DNA from: an uncultured Paracoccaceae bacterium
GTDB taxonomy: Bacteria; Pseudomonadota; Alphaproteobacteria; Rhodobacterales; Rhodobacteraceae
Direction: 5' to 3'
Length of the DNA stretch: 64,000 bases
Assembly (NCBI GenBank): GCA_934500835.1
Contig: CAKSTR010000001.1
Location: forward strand, 620,001 to 684,000
Shown one piece after another: positions 44,772-56,165 of the stretch; the stretch's first letter is position 1; each line of letters begins with the position of its first letter. Position numbers and translations under genes: made by a program. The notes below the pieces were generated by a model. The model did no database searches. It worked only from the letters and a program-made list of their open reading frames with translations, and was not told the origin of the DNA.

Positions 44772-45164
44772 TCAGGCCCGGTCCATATGGGCGGCCGAGA
44801 ACACGCCGGGCAACAACTCGGCCACGGTCAGCGTGCGGCGCTTGCCATCGGTGGTTGCAAGGGTGACCACCACATCGCCGCCGGCGAATTCGGCGATCTT
44901 CTGCCGGCACCCGCCGCAACAGGGCACGGGTTCGGGGCTGTCGGCGATGACGGCAATCTCGGCAATCCGCGTGTCGCCGCCTGCGACCATGGCGGCGATG
45001 GCCCCGGCTTCGGCGCAGGTGCCTTCGGGATAGGCGACATTTTCGACATTGCAGCCGACGTAAAGCCTGCCGCTTTCCGCGCGGATGGCGGCACCCACCT
45101 TGAAGCGCGAATAGGGCACCCAGGCGTGTTCGCGCACCTCTGCTGCCGCTGCCACGAGATCCAT
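44772..45164 (-). CDS. cdd: Cytidine deaminase
   Basis: Deaminates cytidine and deoxycytidine. The 130-residue protein is of the small homotetrameric type. VPYSRFKVGAAIRAE opens the fold; zinc ligands are the Cys in GTCAEAGAI and the pair in VPCCGGCRQKI, with the catalytic Glu next to the first Cys. The usual Arg after CAE is Ala here, a variation worth noting. ATG 45164 follows GGAGG by 5 bases. It is the first gene of the salvage operon; a perfect palindrome lies 15 bp upstream. Confidence 0.94.
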   Translation of the reverse strand: MDLVAAAAEVREHAWVPYSRFKVGAAIRAESGRLYVGCNVENVAYPEGTCAEAGAIAAMVAGGDTRIAEIAVIADSPEPVPCCGGCRQKIAEFAGGDVVVTLATTDGKRRTLTVAELLPGVFSAAHMDRA

Positions 45165-45179
45165 GCCCGCCTCCGCTTT

Positions 45180-45197
45180 CCTGACCATGCGGTCAGG
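45180..45197. promoter_or_regulatory. Perfect inverted repeat in the cdd operon leader
   Basis: CCTGACC-ATGC-GGTCAGG has two 7-bp arms, 15 bp upstream of the cdd start. The TGACC-N4-GGTCA form is common among TetR-type operators. No regulator gene is adjacent, so a distant repressor is inferred. A weak promoter (TTGCGG with CATCCT on the minus strand) would place it at or just after the start of transcription. Confidence 0.55.
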
Positions 45198-45338
45198 ATG
45201 CAGCCGGAAGGGCGCGCCCGCAAGCGGTAGAATGGCGCCCGGCCAGGCCGGGCGGCCCGAGACCCGCCTGCGACCTGTCGGCACGGGGTGGCGGTCGGGC
45301 TGCCGCCGGGGCGACGGCCTTCGGCGGCAGCGTCGGCC

Positions 45339-46418
45339 TCAGCCCGCAACGATCTCGGTCTCGGGGGTGCCCGGCAGGGACACTTCCAGCAGTTCAAGAT
45401 CGGCCGAGGGTTCGGAATAGCGCGTCGCCATGCCCGGAGGGATCACGAATGCGTCGCCCGGCTCCAGCCGGTAAGGCGCCTTGCCCTCGCCCTCCAGCAC
45501 CATCCCGCCCTTCATCACGAAGGTGAACAGGATGTCGCCATGGTGCTTTGTCCACGGCGCAACGCCGACCGGCCGCGCCACCATGACCGAGGCAACACCC
45601 CTGGTCGCCGCATTGATCGTGGTGTCCCGCGCCTCGAACCCCGGAATGCGGAAGGGCTGAAAGGCCCCCTCGGCCCCGATGTTGTGAACAAAACGCTGCC
45701 CCTCCCATTCGCGGTCGGGGCGGAAATGCGGGGTGGGCAGCTTCATCTCATGGTCGATCTCGGTCACATGCTCGGCGGGGACGCCGATCTCCACCACCTG
45801 CACCCCTTCGGAATGCAGCACCTTGTGGCGGATGCCGGGCGGCTGGATGAAGCAGTCTCCGGCATGGATGCGGCGGATATCGCCTTGATCCTCATAGAGC
45901 ACATCCACCCAGCCGGCGACGCAGAAGATCAGCTGGAAGCCGACCTTGTGGTAATGCACCATGTCCGGCACCGGGCCGTCCGGCACGCGGATATGGCTGG
46001 CGATCATCGCGCCGCCCAGCCGGGTCGGGATCAGGTCGCGATACTCCATCCCTGCCCGTCCGATCACCCAGGGCGCCTGATCCGCCAACCGGCGGACCAC
46101 GAAAGCGTGTTCGGTGGCCGGCGTGATCACCGGCGGGTTCAGTTCGTCCACCTCGATCCTTGTGCCATTGGGCGCCACCAGCGCCTTCTGCCCTCCGGCG
46201 AAACCGGCATCGTCGGTCAGGATACGGATCGTGCCGGGGGCTTCGGAGGCCCCCTTCTCGATCCGCAACCGCAGCCCGTGGCCCGACAGCACCGCGACCT
46301 GCGGGTCGTCGGCGGGGAAGATGCTGTCCAGCCGGAAGCCAAGCTGTTTGGTGAAGAACGGCAGGTCATCGCGCAACTGTTGGGTTGGCAGGCGGAATTC
46401 GGCTTTGATCTCGGTCAT
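45339..46418 (-). CDS. VOC-like plus double-cupin protein
   Basis: 359 residues with a composite plan. Residues about 10-55 (LRDDLPFFTKQLGFRLDSIF and VAVLSGHGLRLRIEKG) look like one vicinal-oxygen-chelate half-domain. A first cupin follows at about 140-220 (HYHKVGFQLIFCVAGWVDVLYED, GIRHKVLHS) and a second at about 280-350 (HHGDILFTFVMKGGMVLEGEG, GDAFVIPPGMATRYSE). It is probably a metal-binding dioxygenase or isomerase; the substrate is unknown. AAGGAGA precedes ATG 46418, which overlaps the gntR stop (ATGA), so the regulator likely controls this gene. Confidence 0.8.
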   Translation of the reverse strand: MTEIKAEFRLPTQQLRDDLPFFTKQLGFRLDSIFPADDPQVAVLSGHGLRLRIEKGASEAPGTIRILTDDAGFAGGQKALVAPNGTRIEVDELNPPVITPATEHAFVVRRLADQAPWVIGRAGMEYRDLIPTRLGGAMIASHIRVPDGPVPDMVHYHKVGFQLIFCVAGWVDVLYEDQGDIRRIHAGDCFIQPPGIRHKVLHSEGVQVVEIGVPAEHVTEIDHEMKLPTPHFRPDREWEGQRFVHNIGAEGAFQPFRIPGFEARDTTINAATRGVASVMVARPVGVAPWTKHHGDILFTFVMKGGMVLEGEGKAPYRLEPGDAFVIPPGMATRYSEPSADLELLEVSLPGTPETEIVAG

Positions 46419-47068
46419 CTGGCTCTCCTTGGGGGGTCTGACGCGGCCGGGTGGCTGGCATGTGCCGCCTCGGCCTCATGGATGAAACGCAACGTCCGGT
46501 CGGCGGCGGCCAGTGCATCGCCAGCCTTGAACGCGGCCAACAGGTCGGCAAGGCCTTCCACAATGGTCTTGCGGGCGGCGGCCGAGGACATGGTGTCAAA
46601 GCGCACCTGCTGCACCTGTGCCGCGTAACGCTGGATCGCGCCGCGCAGTTCCCCATTCGGGATGGCGGCGATCCAGGCGTTGCGGAAACTTTCCGCCGCG
46701 CGGTGAAAGCCCGCCACATCCCCGGCGGTGCGAAGGGTGGCCAGCGCCTCTTCCATCCGCTGCAGCGCCTGCGCATTCCGCGCCTGCGCCGCCAAAGCAG
46801 CGGCATGCGGCTCCAGAAGCCGGCGCAGCGCGAAGGTCTCGGCCACCCGTTGCGGCGAGAGTTGCGGCAGGGCAAAGCCCCGACTGGTGCTTTCGAGGTA
46901 TCCCTCATGCGTCAGTTGCAACAGGGCCTCGCGCACCGGCATCCGAGAGACGCCGATCTCGGCCGCGATGGCGTGATCGACCAGCCGGTCTTCCGGCCCG
47001 ATCTCGCCGGCCAGAAGCCGGGCGCGGATCATGTCATGGATACGTTGGCGGTGGCTGTTTCGGGACAT
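46415..47068 (-). CDS. GntR family transcriptional regulator, FCD subfamily
   Basis: 217 residues. ATG 47068 begins MSRNSHRQRIHDMIRARLL, followed by the winged helix (DRLVDHAIAAEIGVSRMPVR, EALLQLTHEGYLES). The C-terminal FCD domain (about 80-205) binds a small carboxylate ligand through a metal, with Asp/His positions such as FHRAAESFRNAWI and FIHEAEAAH. The 37 upstream in-frame codons are AT-rich and are rejected as non-coding. It is coupled to the VOC-cupin gene and has a perfect palindrome just upstream. Confidence 0.9.
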   Translation of the reverse strand: MSRNSHRQRIHDMIRARLLAGEIGPEDRLVDHAIAAEIGVSRMPVREALLQLTHEGYLESTSRGFALPQLSPQRVAETFALRRLLEPHAAALAAQARNAQALQRMEEALATLRTAGDVAGFHRAAESFRNAWIAAIPNGELRGAIQRYAAQVQQVRFDTMSSAAARKTIVEGLADLLAAFKAGDALAAADRTLRFIHEAEAAHASHPAASDPPRRAR

Positions 47069-47082
47069 CGGGCGACGGGTGT

Positions 47083-47094
47083 AAAGTATACTTT
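47083..47094. promoter_or_regulatory. Perfect palindrome, putative GntR operator
   Basis: AAAGTATACTTT, 15 bp upstream of the gntR-type start. GTATAC-centred palindromes are typical operators of FCD-type GntR regulators. It lies in a short, strikingly AT-rich stretch (about 47080-47200) in an otherwise GC-rich genome. Confidence 0.6.
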
Positions 47095-47131
47095 TATATC
47101 CAGTATATCGGCACATCTTGTCAATATATTT

Positions 47132-47149
47132 CATAATACCCGGATTATG
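47132..47149. promoter_or_regulatory. Second inverted repeat in the gntR-maeB divergent region
   Basis: CATAAT-acccgg-ATTATG, 45 bp from the palindrome at 47083. It could be a second operator or a promoter element for the divergent maeB transcript. Confidence 0.4.
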
Positions 47150-47355
47150 CTGAATTAATGGATTATTCTTCCACATCAAAGAATACTTCTTTGCTCATCA
47201 AACCGCCTGACACACCCCTTGGCCCGCGCCCGCGGAAATGCTCAGATCGACACAGGGGCGCATTTGCAACCGGCGCCGAAAGCTGTTGCGGCATTCCGGC
47301 GGCTTGGCCCATTGTGGAATATGGTTTAATGGTCAACCATCTCAGGGAGGGTGGC

Positions 47356-49659
<2,304 letters not shown>

Positions 49660-49745
49660 AGCGGGCTGCCGCCGAACTGGCCGCGCGCCTCACCTGTCGG
49701 CTCTGGCCCGCGGCCAAACGGCTTCGGCCGGGTGAGTCGCGCAGC

Positions 49746-49868
49746 TTCGCAAGCCAGCGGCAAAAGTTTGCAAAGCCGGACAGAGTTCGCGCCGGAAATA
49801 TCCATTGCGCCGCCTTTGCAAATATTCGCAGGGATGCGAGGGCGGAATCTGCAAAGTTTCTGTCGCAA
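49746..49868. promoter_or_regulatory. Cluster of TTTGCAAA-type sites upstream of prpE (PccR/ScfR-like)
   Basis: Perfect TTTGCAAA octamers are at 49767-49774 and 49815-49822, with one-mismatch TCTGCAAA at 49848-49855 and weaker TTCGCAAG (49746) and TGTCGCAA (49861). In Rhodobacter the acyl-CoA-sensing regulator PccR is known to use TTTGCAAA pairs in front of propionate genes. The 295-bp maeB-prpE gap shows no gene. Confidence 0.65.
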
Positions 49869-49954
49869 GGCCGCTTCTGTTCCCGGTAACAGCGTTGCGT
49901 CATTGCTGCCGCCTGCCGTAACACCGCCTCGGGATCGAGGAGGAGGATTGCGGC

Positions 49955-51847
49955 ATGGGCTACGCTGACATCTATGCAAAATGGCAGGCCGACCCCGAGA
50001 GGTTCTGGCTGGACGCGGCCGGGGCGATCGACTGGGCCGAAAAGCCGAAAACCGCGCTGAATGCCAGTCGCGCGCCGTTCTACGAATGGTTCACCGACGG
50101 CATGGTCAACACCTGCTGGAACGCGGTGGACCGCCATGTGCTGGCCGGCCGCGGCGATCAACTGGCGATCCTGCATGACAGCCCGGTGACGCATCTGAAA
50201 AAGGGCATCACCTACAAGGAACTGCAACGGCGGGTGGCCAGCCTTGCGGGTGCGCTGCGCGCCAAGGGCGTCACGAAGGGTGACGGCGTCATCATCTACA
50301 TGCCGATGATCCCCGAGGCGCTTGAGGCCATGCTGGCCTGCGCCCGTCTGGGTGCCATCCATTCGGTCGTGTTCGGCGGTTTTGCCGCCAATGAGCTGGC
50401 GGTGCGGATCGACGACTGTACGCCAAAGGCGATCATCGCGGCCTCCTGCGGGGTGGAGCCGAACCGGCTGGTCCATTACAAGCCGCTTCTGGATGCCGCC
50501 ATCGACATGGCCAGCCACAAGCCCGACTTCTGCGTCATCTTCCAGCGCGAGCAGGAAGTGGCCAAGCTGGTCGAAGGCCGCGATGTGGCCTGGCACACCT
50601 TCCAGTATGGCGTCGAACCCGCCGATTGCGTGCCGGTGGAAGGCAACCATCCGGCCTATATCCTTTATACCTCGGGCACCACCGGCGCGCCCAAAGGCGT
50701 CATCCGCCCCACCGGCGGGCATATGGTCGCGCTGATGTGGACCATGCGGGCGATCTATGACTGCGGCCCGGGCGATGTGTTCTGGGCGGCCTCGGACGTG
50801 GGCTGGGTCGTCGGGCACAGCTACATCTGCTATGGCCCCCTGCTGGCCGGCTGCACGACGGTTGTGTTTGAGGGCAAGCCGGTCGGCACCCCCGATGCGG
50901 GCACCTTCTGGCGGGTGGTCAGCGAGAACAAGGTCAAGGTGCTGTTCACCGCCCCCACCGCGCTGCGCGCCATCAAGCGCGACGACCCGGACGGCGAGTT
51001 CATCAAAGACTACAACATGAAGACGCTGAAGACCCTCTACCTGGCCGGCGAAAGGGCCGACCCCGACACCATCCAATGGGCGCAGCGCCACCTGAAGGTG
51101 CCGGTCATCGACCATTGGTGGCAGACCGAGACGGGCTGGGCCATTGCCGCCAACCCGATGGGGATCGAGCCGTTGCCGGTCAAGATCGGCTCCCCTTCCG
51201 TCGCCATGCCCGGCTATGACGTGCAGGTGCTTGACGAGGGCGGCCACGCCGTTTCCCCCGGCACCCTGGGCGCCATCGCGGTGAAACTGCCGCTGCCCCC
51301 CGGCACCCTGCCGGGGCTGTGGAACGCCGAGAGCCGCTTTCGCAAAAGCTATCTCGACCACTTCCCCGGCTATTACGAGACCGGCGACGCCGGCTTCATC
51401 GACGAGGACGGCTATCTCTACATCATGGCCCGCACCGATGACGTCATCAATGTCGCCGGCCACCGCCTGTCCACCGGCGCGATGGAGGAGGTCCTGGCCA
51501 GCCACCCCGATGTCGCCGAATGCGCGGTGATCGGGGTGACGGACGATCTGAAGGGGCAGTCGCCGCTTGGCCTTCTCTGCGTCAACCGGGGGTGCAACCG
51601 GGCCGAGGGCGACGTCGTCGCCGAATGCATCCGCCTGGTACGCGAAAAGATCGGCCCCGTCGCCGATTTCAAGCGCGCCGTGGTGGTGAACCGGCTGCCC
51701 AAGACCCGCTCGGGCAAGATTCTGCGCGGCACGATGGTCAAGATTGCCGATGGCGCCGACTGGAAGATGCCCGCCACCATCGACGACCCGGCTATCCTGG
51801 ACGAGATCACGGAAGCGTTGCGCTCGCTCGGCCTCGCCAAAGGGTAG
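49955..51847 (+). CDS. prpE: Propionyl-CoA synthetase
   Basis: Activates propionate to propionyl-CoA with ATP, 630 residues. The ACS N-terminal domain opens MGYADIYAKWQADPERFWLDAAGAIDW. AMP-binding motif YILYTSGTTGAPKGV follows near 230. The acetate/propionate signature WWQTETGWAIAANPMG, GYYETGDAGFIDEDGY and the catalytic-lysine segment PKTRSGKILRGTM are present. GGAGG precedes ATG 49955. Its promoter region contains PccR-like sites. It is the entry step of the route continued by Mce and the MeaB-protected mutase. Confidence 0.95.
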   Translation: MGYADIYAKWQADPERFWLDAAGAIDWAEKPKTALNASRAPFYEWFTDGMVNTCWNAVDRHVLAGRGDQLAILHDSPVTHLKKGITYKELQRRVASLAGALRAKGVTKGDGVIIYMPMIPEALEAMLACARLGAIHSVVFGGFAANELAVRIDDCTPKAIIAASCGVEPNRLVHYKPLLDAAIDMASHKPDFCVIFQREQEVAKLVEGRDVAWHTFQYGVEPADCVPVEGNHPAYILYTSGTTGAPKGVIRPTGGHMVALMWTMRAIYDCGPGDVFWAASDVGWVVGHSYICYGPLLAGCTTVVFEGKPVGTPDAGTFWRVVSENKVKVLFTAPTALRAIKRDDPDGEFIKDYNMKTLKTLYLAGERADPDTIQWAQRHLKVPVIDHWWQTETGWAIAANPMGIEPLPVKIGSPSVAMPGYDVQVLDEGGHAVSPGTLGAIAVKLPLPPGTLPGLWNAESRFRKSYLDHFPGYYETGDAGFIDEDGYLYIMARTDDVINVAGHRLSTGAMEEVLASHPDVAECAVIGVTDDLKGQSPLGLLCVNRGCNRAEGDVVAECIRLVREKIGPVADFKRAVVVNRLPKTRSGKILRGTMVKIADGADWKMPATIDDPAILDEITEALRSLGLAKG

Positions 51848-51952
51848 ACCGCCTGCCCTTGCGGCCGTCCCGGCGGGGTCGGGACGGCGCCTCCGACGGC
51901 TGGACTTGCCCCGCAGTGCCGTGCCACTTTCGCCGCAGGGATCAGGACCGCT

Positions 51953-52315
51953 ATGCAGGACACACTCAACCCCCGGATGGATGTGGGTCGGTTTGACCAC
52001 CTGCTGAAGCTTGCCGGCCCGACAGGAGGCAATGTGCTGCTTGCGCAGCTGGAACAGGACCTTGGCCGCAACGCCGCCGCCCTGGCCGAGGCCGTCGCGG
52101 CGGATGACCGCGCTGCGGTCCGCGCTGCGACCCATGTGTTGATCTCGGTCGCGGGGTCGGTTGGCGCTGACGGGCTGTCCGCCGATGCAAGGGCGCTGAA
52201 CGAAGTCGCCCATGGCACCGAACCGCTGCCAGCGGCCCTTGCGGCGACCATCGCCGATGGCATCGCCGCGCTGCGCGCCCTTGTCTGCCGCCACCGCGCC
52301 ATGAGACCGGGATGA
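51953..52315 (+). CDS. Hpt domain phosphotransfer protein (LuxU-like)
   Basis: A 120-residue helical protein. The segment AVRAATHVLISVAGSVGADGLSADARALN fits a histidine phosphotransfer helix with H61 as the phospho-accepting residue and a Gly at the usual position a few residues later. There is no kinase or output domain. AGGA precedes ATG 51953. Its stop overlaps the start of the sigma-54 response regulator gene (ATGA), so the pair is made together. This organisation mirrors LuxU-LuxO of Vibrio, in which LuxU passes phosphate to LuxO. Confidence 0.78.
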   Translation: MQDTLNPRMDVGRFDHLLKLAGPTGGNVLLAQLEQDLGRNAAALAEAVAADDRAAVRAATHVLISVAGSVGADGLSADARALNEVAHGTEPLPAALAATIADGIAALRALVCRHRAMRPG

Positions 52316-53694
52316 ACCAGACCGCCCCCCCCGTTCTGGTGGTCGAAGATACGCCCTCGCTCCAGACCATCTATCGGTCGGTCCTCAGCGCGGCGGGCTT
52401 TCCGGTGGCGCTGGCCGGCACCGCCGCCGAAGGCATCGACGCCTTTCGCCGTCACCGTCCGAAGGTTGTGCTCCTGGACCTGATCCTGCCGGACCGCGAC
52501 GGCATGACCCTGATGCACGAGATCCTGGCCGAGACGACGGATGTCTGCATCATCGTGATGACCGCCAACAGCACCGTCAGCCGCGCGGTCGAGGCGATGC
52601 GCGCCGGCGCCTATGACTTCCTTGTCAAACCCTTCGAGGAAGACCGCTTCCTGTCCGCAGTCAGGGCCGCCACCGCGGAAATGGCCCGCGAGAGCCGCCG
52701 CGACAGCCCGCCGCGGCGCAGAGCCGATCCGCCGTCGGACCAGTCGGTCTTCATCGGATCGTCGCCGGTGATGCAGGCCGTCCACCGCACCCTGGGACAG
52801 GCCGCGCGCTCGATGGCCACCATCTTCGTCACCGGCGAAAGCGGCACCGGCAAGGAACTGGCGGCGCTGGCCATTCATGCCCGCTCGGCCCGCAATACCG
52901 GGCCCTTCATCGCGCTGAACTGCGGTGCAATCCCGCCGGACCTGCTGGAATCCGAGGTTTTCGGCCATATGAAGGGCAGTTTTACCGGTGCCATCTCGGA
53001 CAAGCCGGGTGCTGCGGCGGCGGCGGATGGCGGCACGCTTTTTCTGGACGAGGTCTGCGAGATGGCGCTGCCCCTGCAGACCAAACTTCTGCGCTTCCTG
53101 CAAACCTCGACCATCCAGCCGGTCGGCGCGGTGCGGCCGCGCAAGGTGGATGTCCGCATCATCTGCGCCACCAATCGTGACCCGCTGGACCAGGTGCGCC
53201 GTGGGCTGTTCCGCGAGGATCTCTATTACAGGCTCTATGTCGTGCCGGTCCACATGCCGCCCCTGCGCGACCGCGGCAGCGATGTGATCGTGATTGCCGA
53301 GGCGGCGCTGGCGCGTTTCGCCGCCGAAGAGGGCAAAAGCTTTGTCGGCCTTGCGCCCGAGACCCGCGCCCATCTGCAAGCGCAGCCCTGGCCCGGAAAC
53401 GTCCGGCAATTGCTGAACGTCATCCGCAATGTGGTGGTCCTGCATGATGGCGGGGTGGTGACGCCCGCCATGCTGCCTGCCAGCCTTGCCGCCGAGACGC
53501 CGCCCCCCGGTCCGGGCGATGCCGCGCCCCCGGCTCTGCCCGGGCGGACGCTGGCGCAGATCGAGCGTCAGGCGATCGAATCCGCCCTGGCCCGGCATGA
53601 CGGCTCGGTGCCGCTGGCAGCGCGGGAGCTGGATGTCTCGCCCTCGACGCTCTACCGCAAGCTGGAGGTCTGGGGGACGAAACGGCAGGCCTAG
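52312..53694 (+). CDS. Sigma-54-dependent response regulator (LuxO/NtrC-like)
   Basis: 460 residues in three parts. The receiver domain is about 8-122, with phospho-acceptor D56 ([11 protein letters not shown]) and K106. The AAA+ sigma-54-interaction domain is about 145-385: GESGTGKE at 175-182, the sigma-54-contacting loop as GSFTGA at 222-227, and Walker B GTLFLDE at 241-247. A Fis-type helix-turn-helix is at about 425-455 ([29 protein letters not shown]). The loop has Ser in place of the usual Ala (GAFTGA). The gene overlaps the Hpt gene. Target genes and the input kinase are not visible. Confidence 0.9.
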   Translation: MNQTAPPVLVVEDTPSLQTIYRSVLSAAGFPVALAGTAAEGIDAFRRHRPKVVLLDLILPDRDGMTLMHEILAETTDVCIIVMTANSTVSRAVEAMRAGAYDFLVKPFEEDRFLSAVRAATAEMARESRRDSPPRRRADPPSDQSVFIGSSPVMQAVHRTLGQAARSMATIFVTGESGTGKELAALAIHARSARNTGPFIALNCGAIPPDLLESEVFGHMKGSFTGAISDKPGAAAAADGGTLFLDEVCEMALPLQTKLLRFLQTSTIQPVGAVRPRKVDVRIICATNRDPLDQVRRGLFREDLYYRLYVVPVHMPPLRDRGSDVIVIAEAALARFAAEEGKSFVGLAPETRAHLQAQPWPGNVRQLLNVIRNVVVLHDGGVVTPAMLPASLAAETPPPGPGDAAPPALPGRTLAQIERQAIESALARHDGSVPLAARELDVSPSTLYRKLEVWGTKRQA

Positions 53695-53710
53695 GACTTT
53701 CGGCCGGCCG

Positions 53711-53769
53711 CCGGAGGGGTTTTGCACCCCTCCGGACCTCCCCGCAGGATATTTGAGCCAGAATGAAGG
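53711..53769. repeat. Hairpin-plus-box repeat between two convergent genes
   Basis: Hairpin CCGGAGGGGT-tttgc-ACCCCTCCGG (53711-53735) is followed by box AGGATATTTGAGCCAGAATG from 53746. It lies just after the sigma-54 regulator stop and can act as its terminator. Confidence 0.78.
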
Positions 53770-53830
53770 CGGGAAGTCCCGGCTTTTGGAGGCAACCTGC
53801 ACTTGCCCCCATCCACAGGTCCGGGGGGGG

Positions 53831-54595
53831 TCAGGTGAACTGCTCGCCGATCAGCCGCTCTTCCAGCCCGTGCCCGGGGTCGAACAGCAGCCGATGGGTA
53901 ACGTCCGGGACCGAGGCCACCTCGACATAGGCCACGTCGCGGACCGAGGAGCGGCTGTCCGCATCTGCCATCACGGGGCGCTTTTGCGGCTCCAGCACCT
54001 CGAAGCGGACCACTGCGGACTTCGGCAGCACGGCGCCACGCCAGCGTCGGGGCCGGAAGGCCGCCATGGCGGTCAGCGCCAGAACGTCCGAGCCGATGGG
54101 CAGGATCGGGCCATGGGCGGAATAGTTGTACGCCGTCGATCCGGCGGGAGTGGCAACCAGCGCGCCGTCGCAGGCCAGCTCGGGCAGCCGTTCGCGCCCG
54201 TCGATCAGCACGCGCAGCTTGGCGGCCTGCGATCCCTGCCGCAGGAGCGAGACCTCGTTGATCGCCAGCGCCTCGGTGACCTTGCCGCGGGCGTTTTCCG
54301 CCCGCATCGACAAGGGGTTGATCGCGGTCTCTTCGGCGGCGGCCAGCCGTTCCACCAGCCCGTCCTCGGCCAGACCGTTCATCAGAAAGCCGATGGTTCC
54401 GCAGTTCATGCCATAGACCGGCAGATCGCGCGCGGATTGCGCGTGTAGGGTCTGCAGCATGAAGCCATCGCCGCCAAGCGCCACGATCACATCCGCCCGT
54501 CGCACATCGGCCTGCCCGTAGCGCGTCGTCAGCCGGGCAAGGGCCTGAACCGCGGCAGGCGCGCGGCTTGCGGTGAATCTGATCCTGTTGCCCAT
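53831..54595 (-). CDS. nadK: NAD kinase
   Basis: Phosphorylates NAD to NADP. The 254-residue cytoplasmic enzyme has the nucleotide motif GGDG at 41-44 ([16 protein letters not shown]), then [13 protein letters not shown], and the second signature [35 protein letters not shown] 54595 gives the family-length protein; codons further upstream are rejected. It converges on the sigma-54 regulator and is divergent from glyA. Confidence 0.95.
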   Translation of the reverse strand: MGNRIRFTASRAPAAVQALARLTTRYGQADVRRADVIVALGGDGFMLQTLHAQSARDLPVYGMNCGTIGFLMNGLAEDGLVERLAAAEETAINPLSMRAENARGKVTEALAINEVSLLRQGSQAAKLRVLIDGRERLPELACDGALVATPAGSTAYNYSAHGPILPIGSDVLALTAMAAFRPRRWRGAVLPKSAVVRFEVLEPQKRPVMADADSRSSVRDVAYVEVASVPDVTHRLLFDPGHGLEERLIGEQFT

Positions 54596-54764
54596 GCGGC
54601 CCCCCTTGCCCGCGACCTTGGCGGCAGCAAGGCGCAAACTCAACCCCCGCAATCGGCCTCCTCCGTTTCCGAACTGGACCGCCCGCCTCTGCGTGGCGGA
54701 AAGGTTTCGCCCACGCTGCGAATCCTGTCGCTTTCGACCCTTTCCCGCCGCGACCCCATGCCTT

Positions 54765-54784
54765 AAAAGGCGAAGTCACCTTTT
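54765..54784. other. Inverted repeat upstream of glyA
   Basis: AAAAGG-cgaagtca-CCTTTT lies 23 bp before the glyA start. It could be an operator or a small leader hairpin. The region lacks the conserved cores of a glycine riboswitch. Confidence 0.35.
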
Positions 54785-54806
54785 CAGGCCGCGAAGGACC
54801 CTGCTG

Positions 54807-56096
<1,290 letters not shown>

Positions 56097-56117
56097 TTTC
56101 CCGACATTGACACGGCC

Positions 56118-56153
56118 AAAGGGCGCGCGATCATGGCGCGCCCTTTACATTTT
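56118..56153 (+). terminator. Intrinsic terminator of glyA
   Basis: An 11-bp perfect stem, AAAGGGCGCGC (56118-56128) with GCGCGCCCTTT (56136-56146), is followed by ACATTTT, 21 bp after the glyA stop. Its loop contains an ATG (56133) that opens a spurious N-terminal extension of the next gene. Confidence 0.92.
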
Positions 56154-56165
56154 CGGACATACCCC

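Noticed and set aside
51418..53802. 794-codon antisense frame over prpE, Hpt and the sigma-54 regulator
   Set aside because: Regular GC-rich third-position effect; the sense genes have clear catalytic motifs.
54596..54806. Glycine riboswitch upstream of glyA
   Set aside because: Only a simple 6-bp inverted repeat is present; the conserved aptamer cores are not visible.
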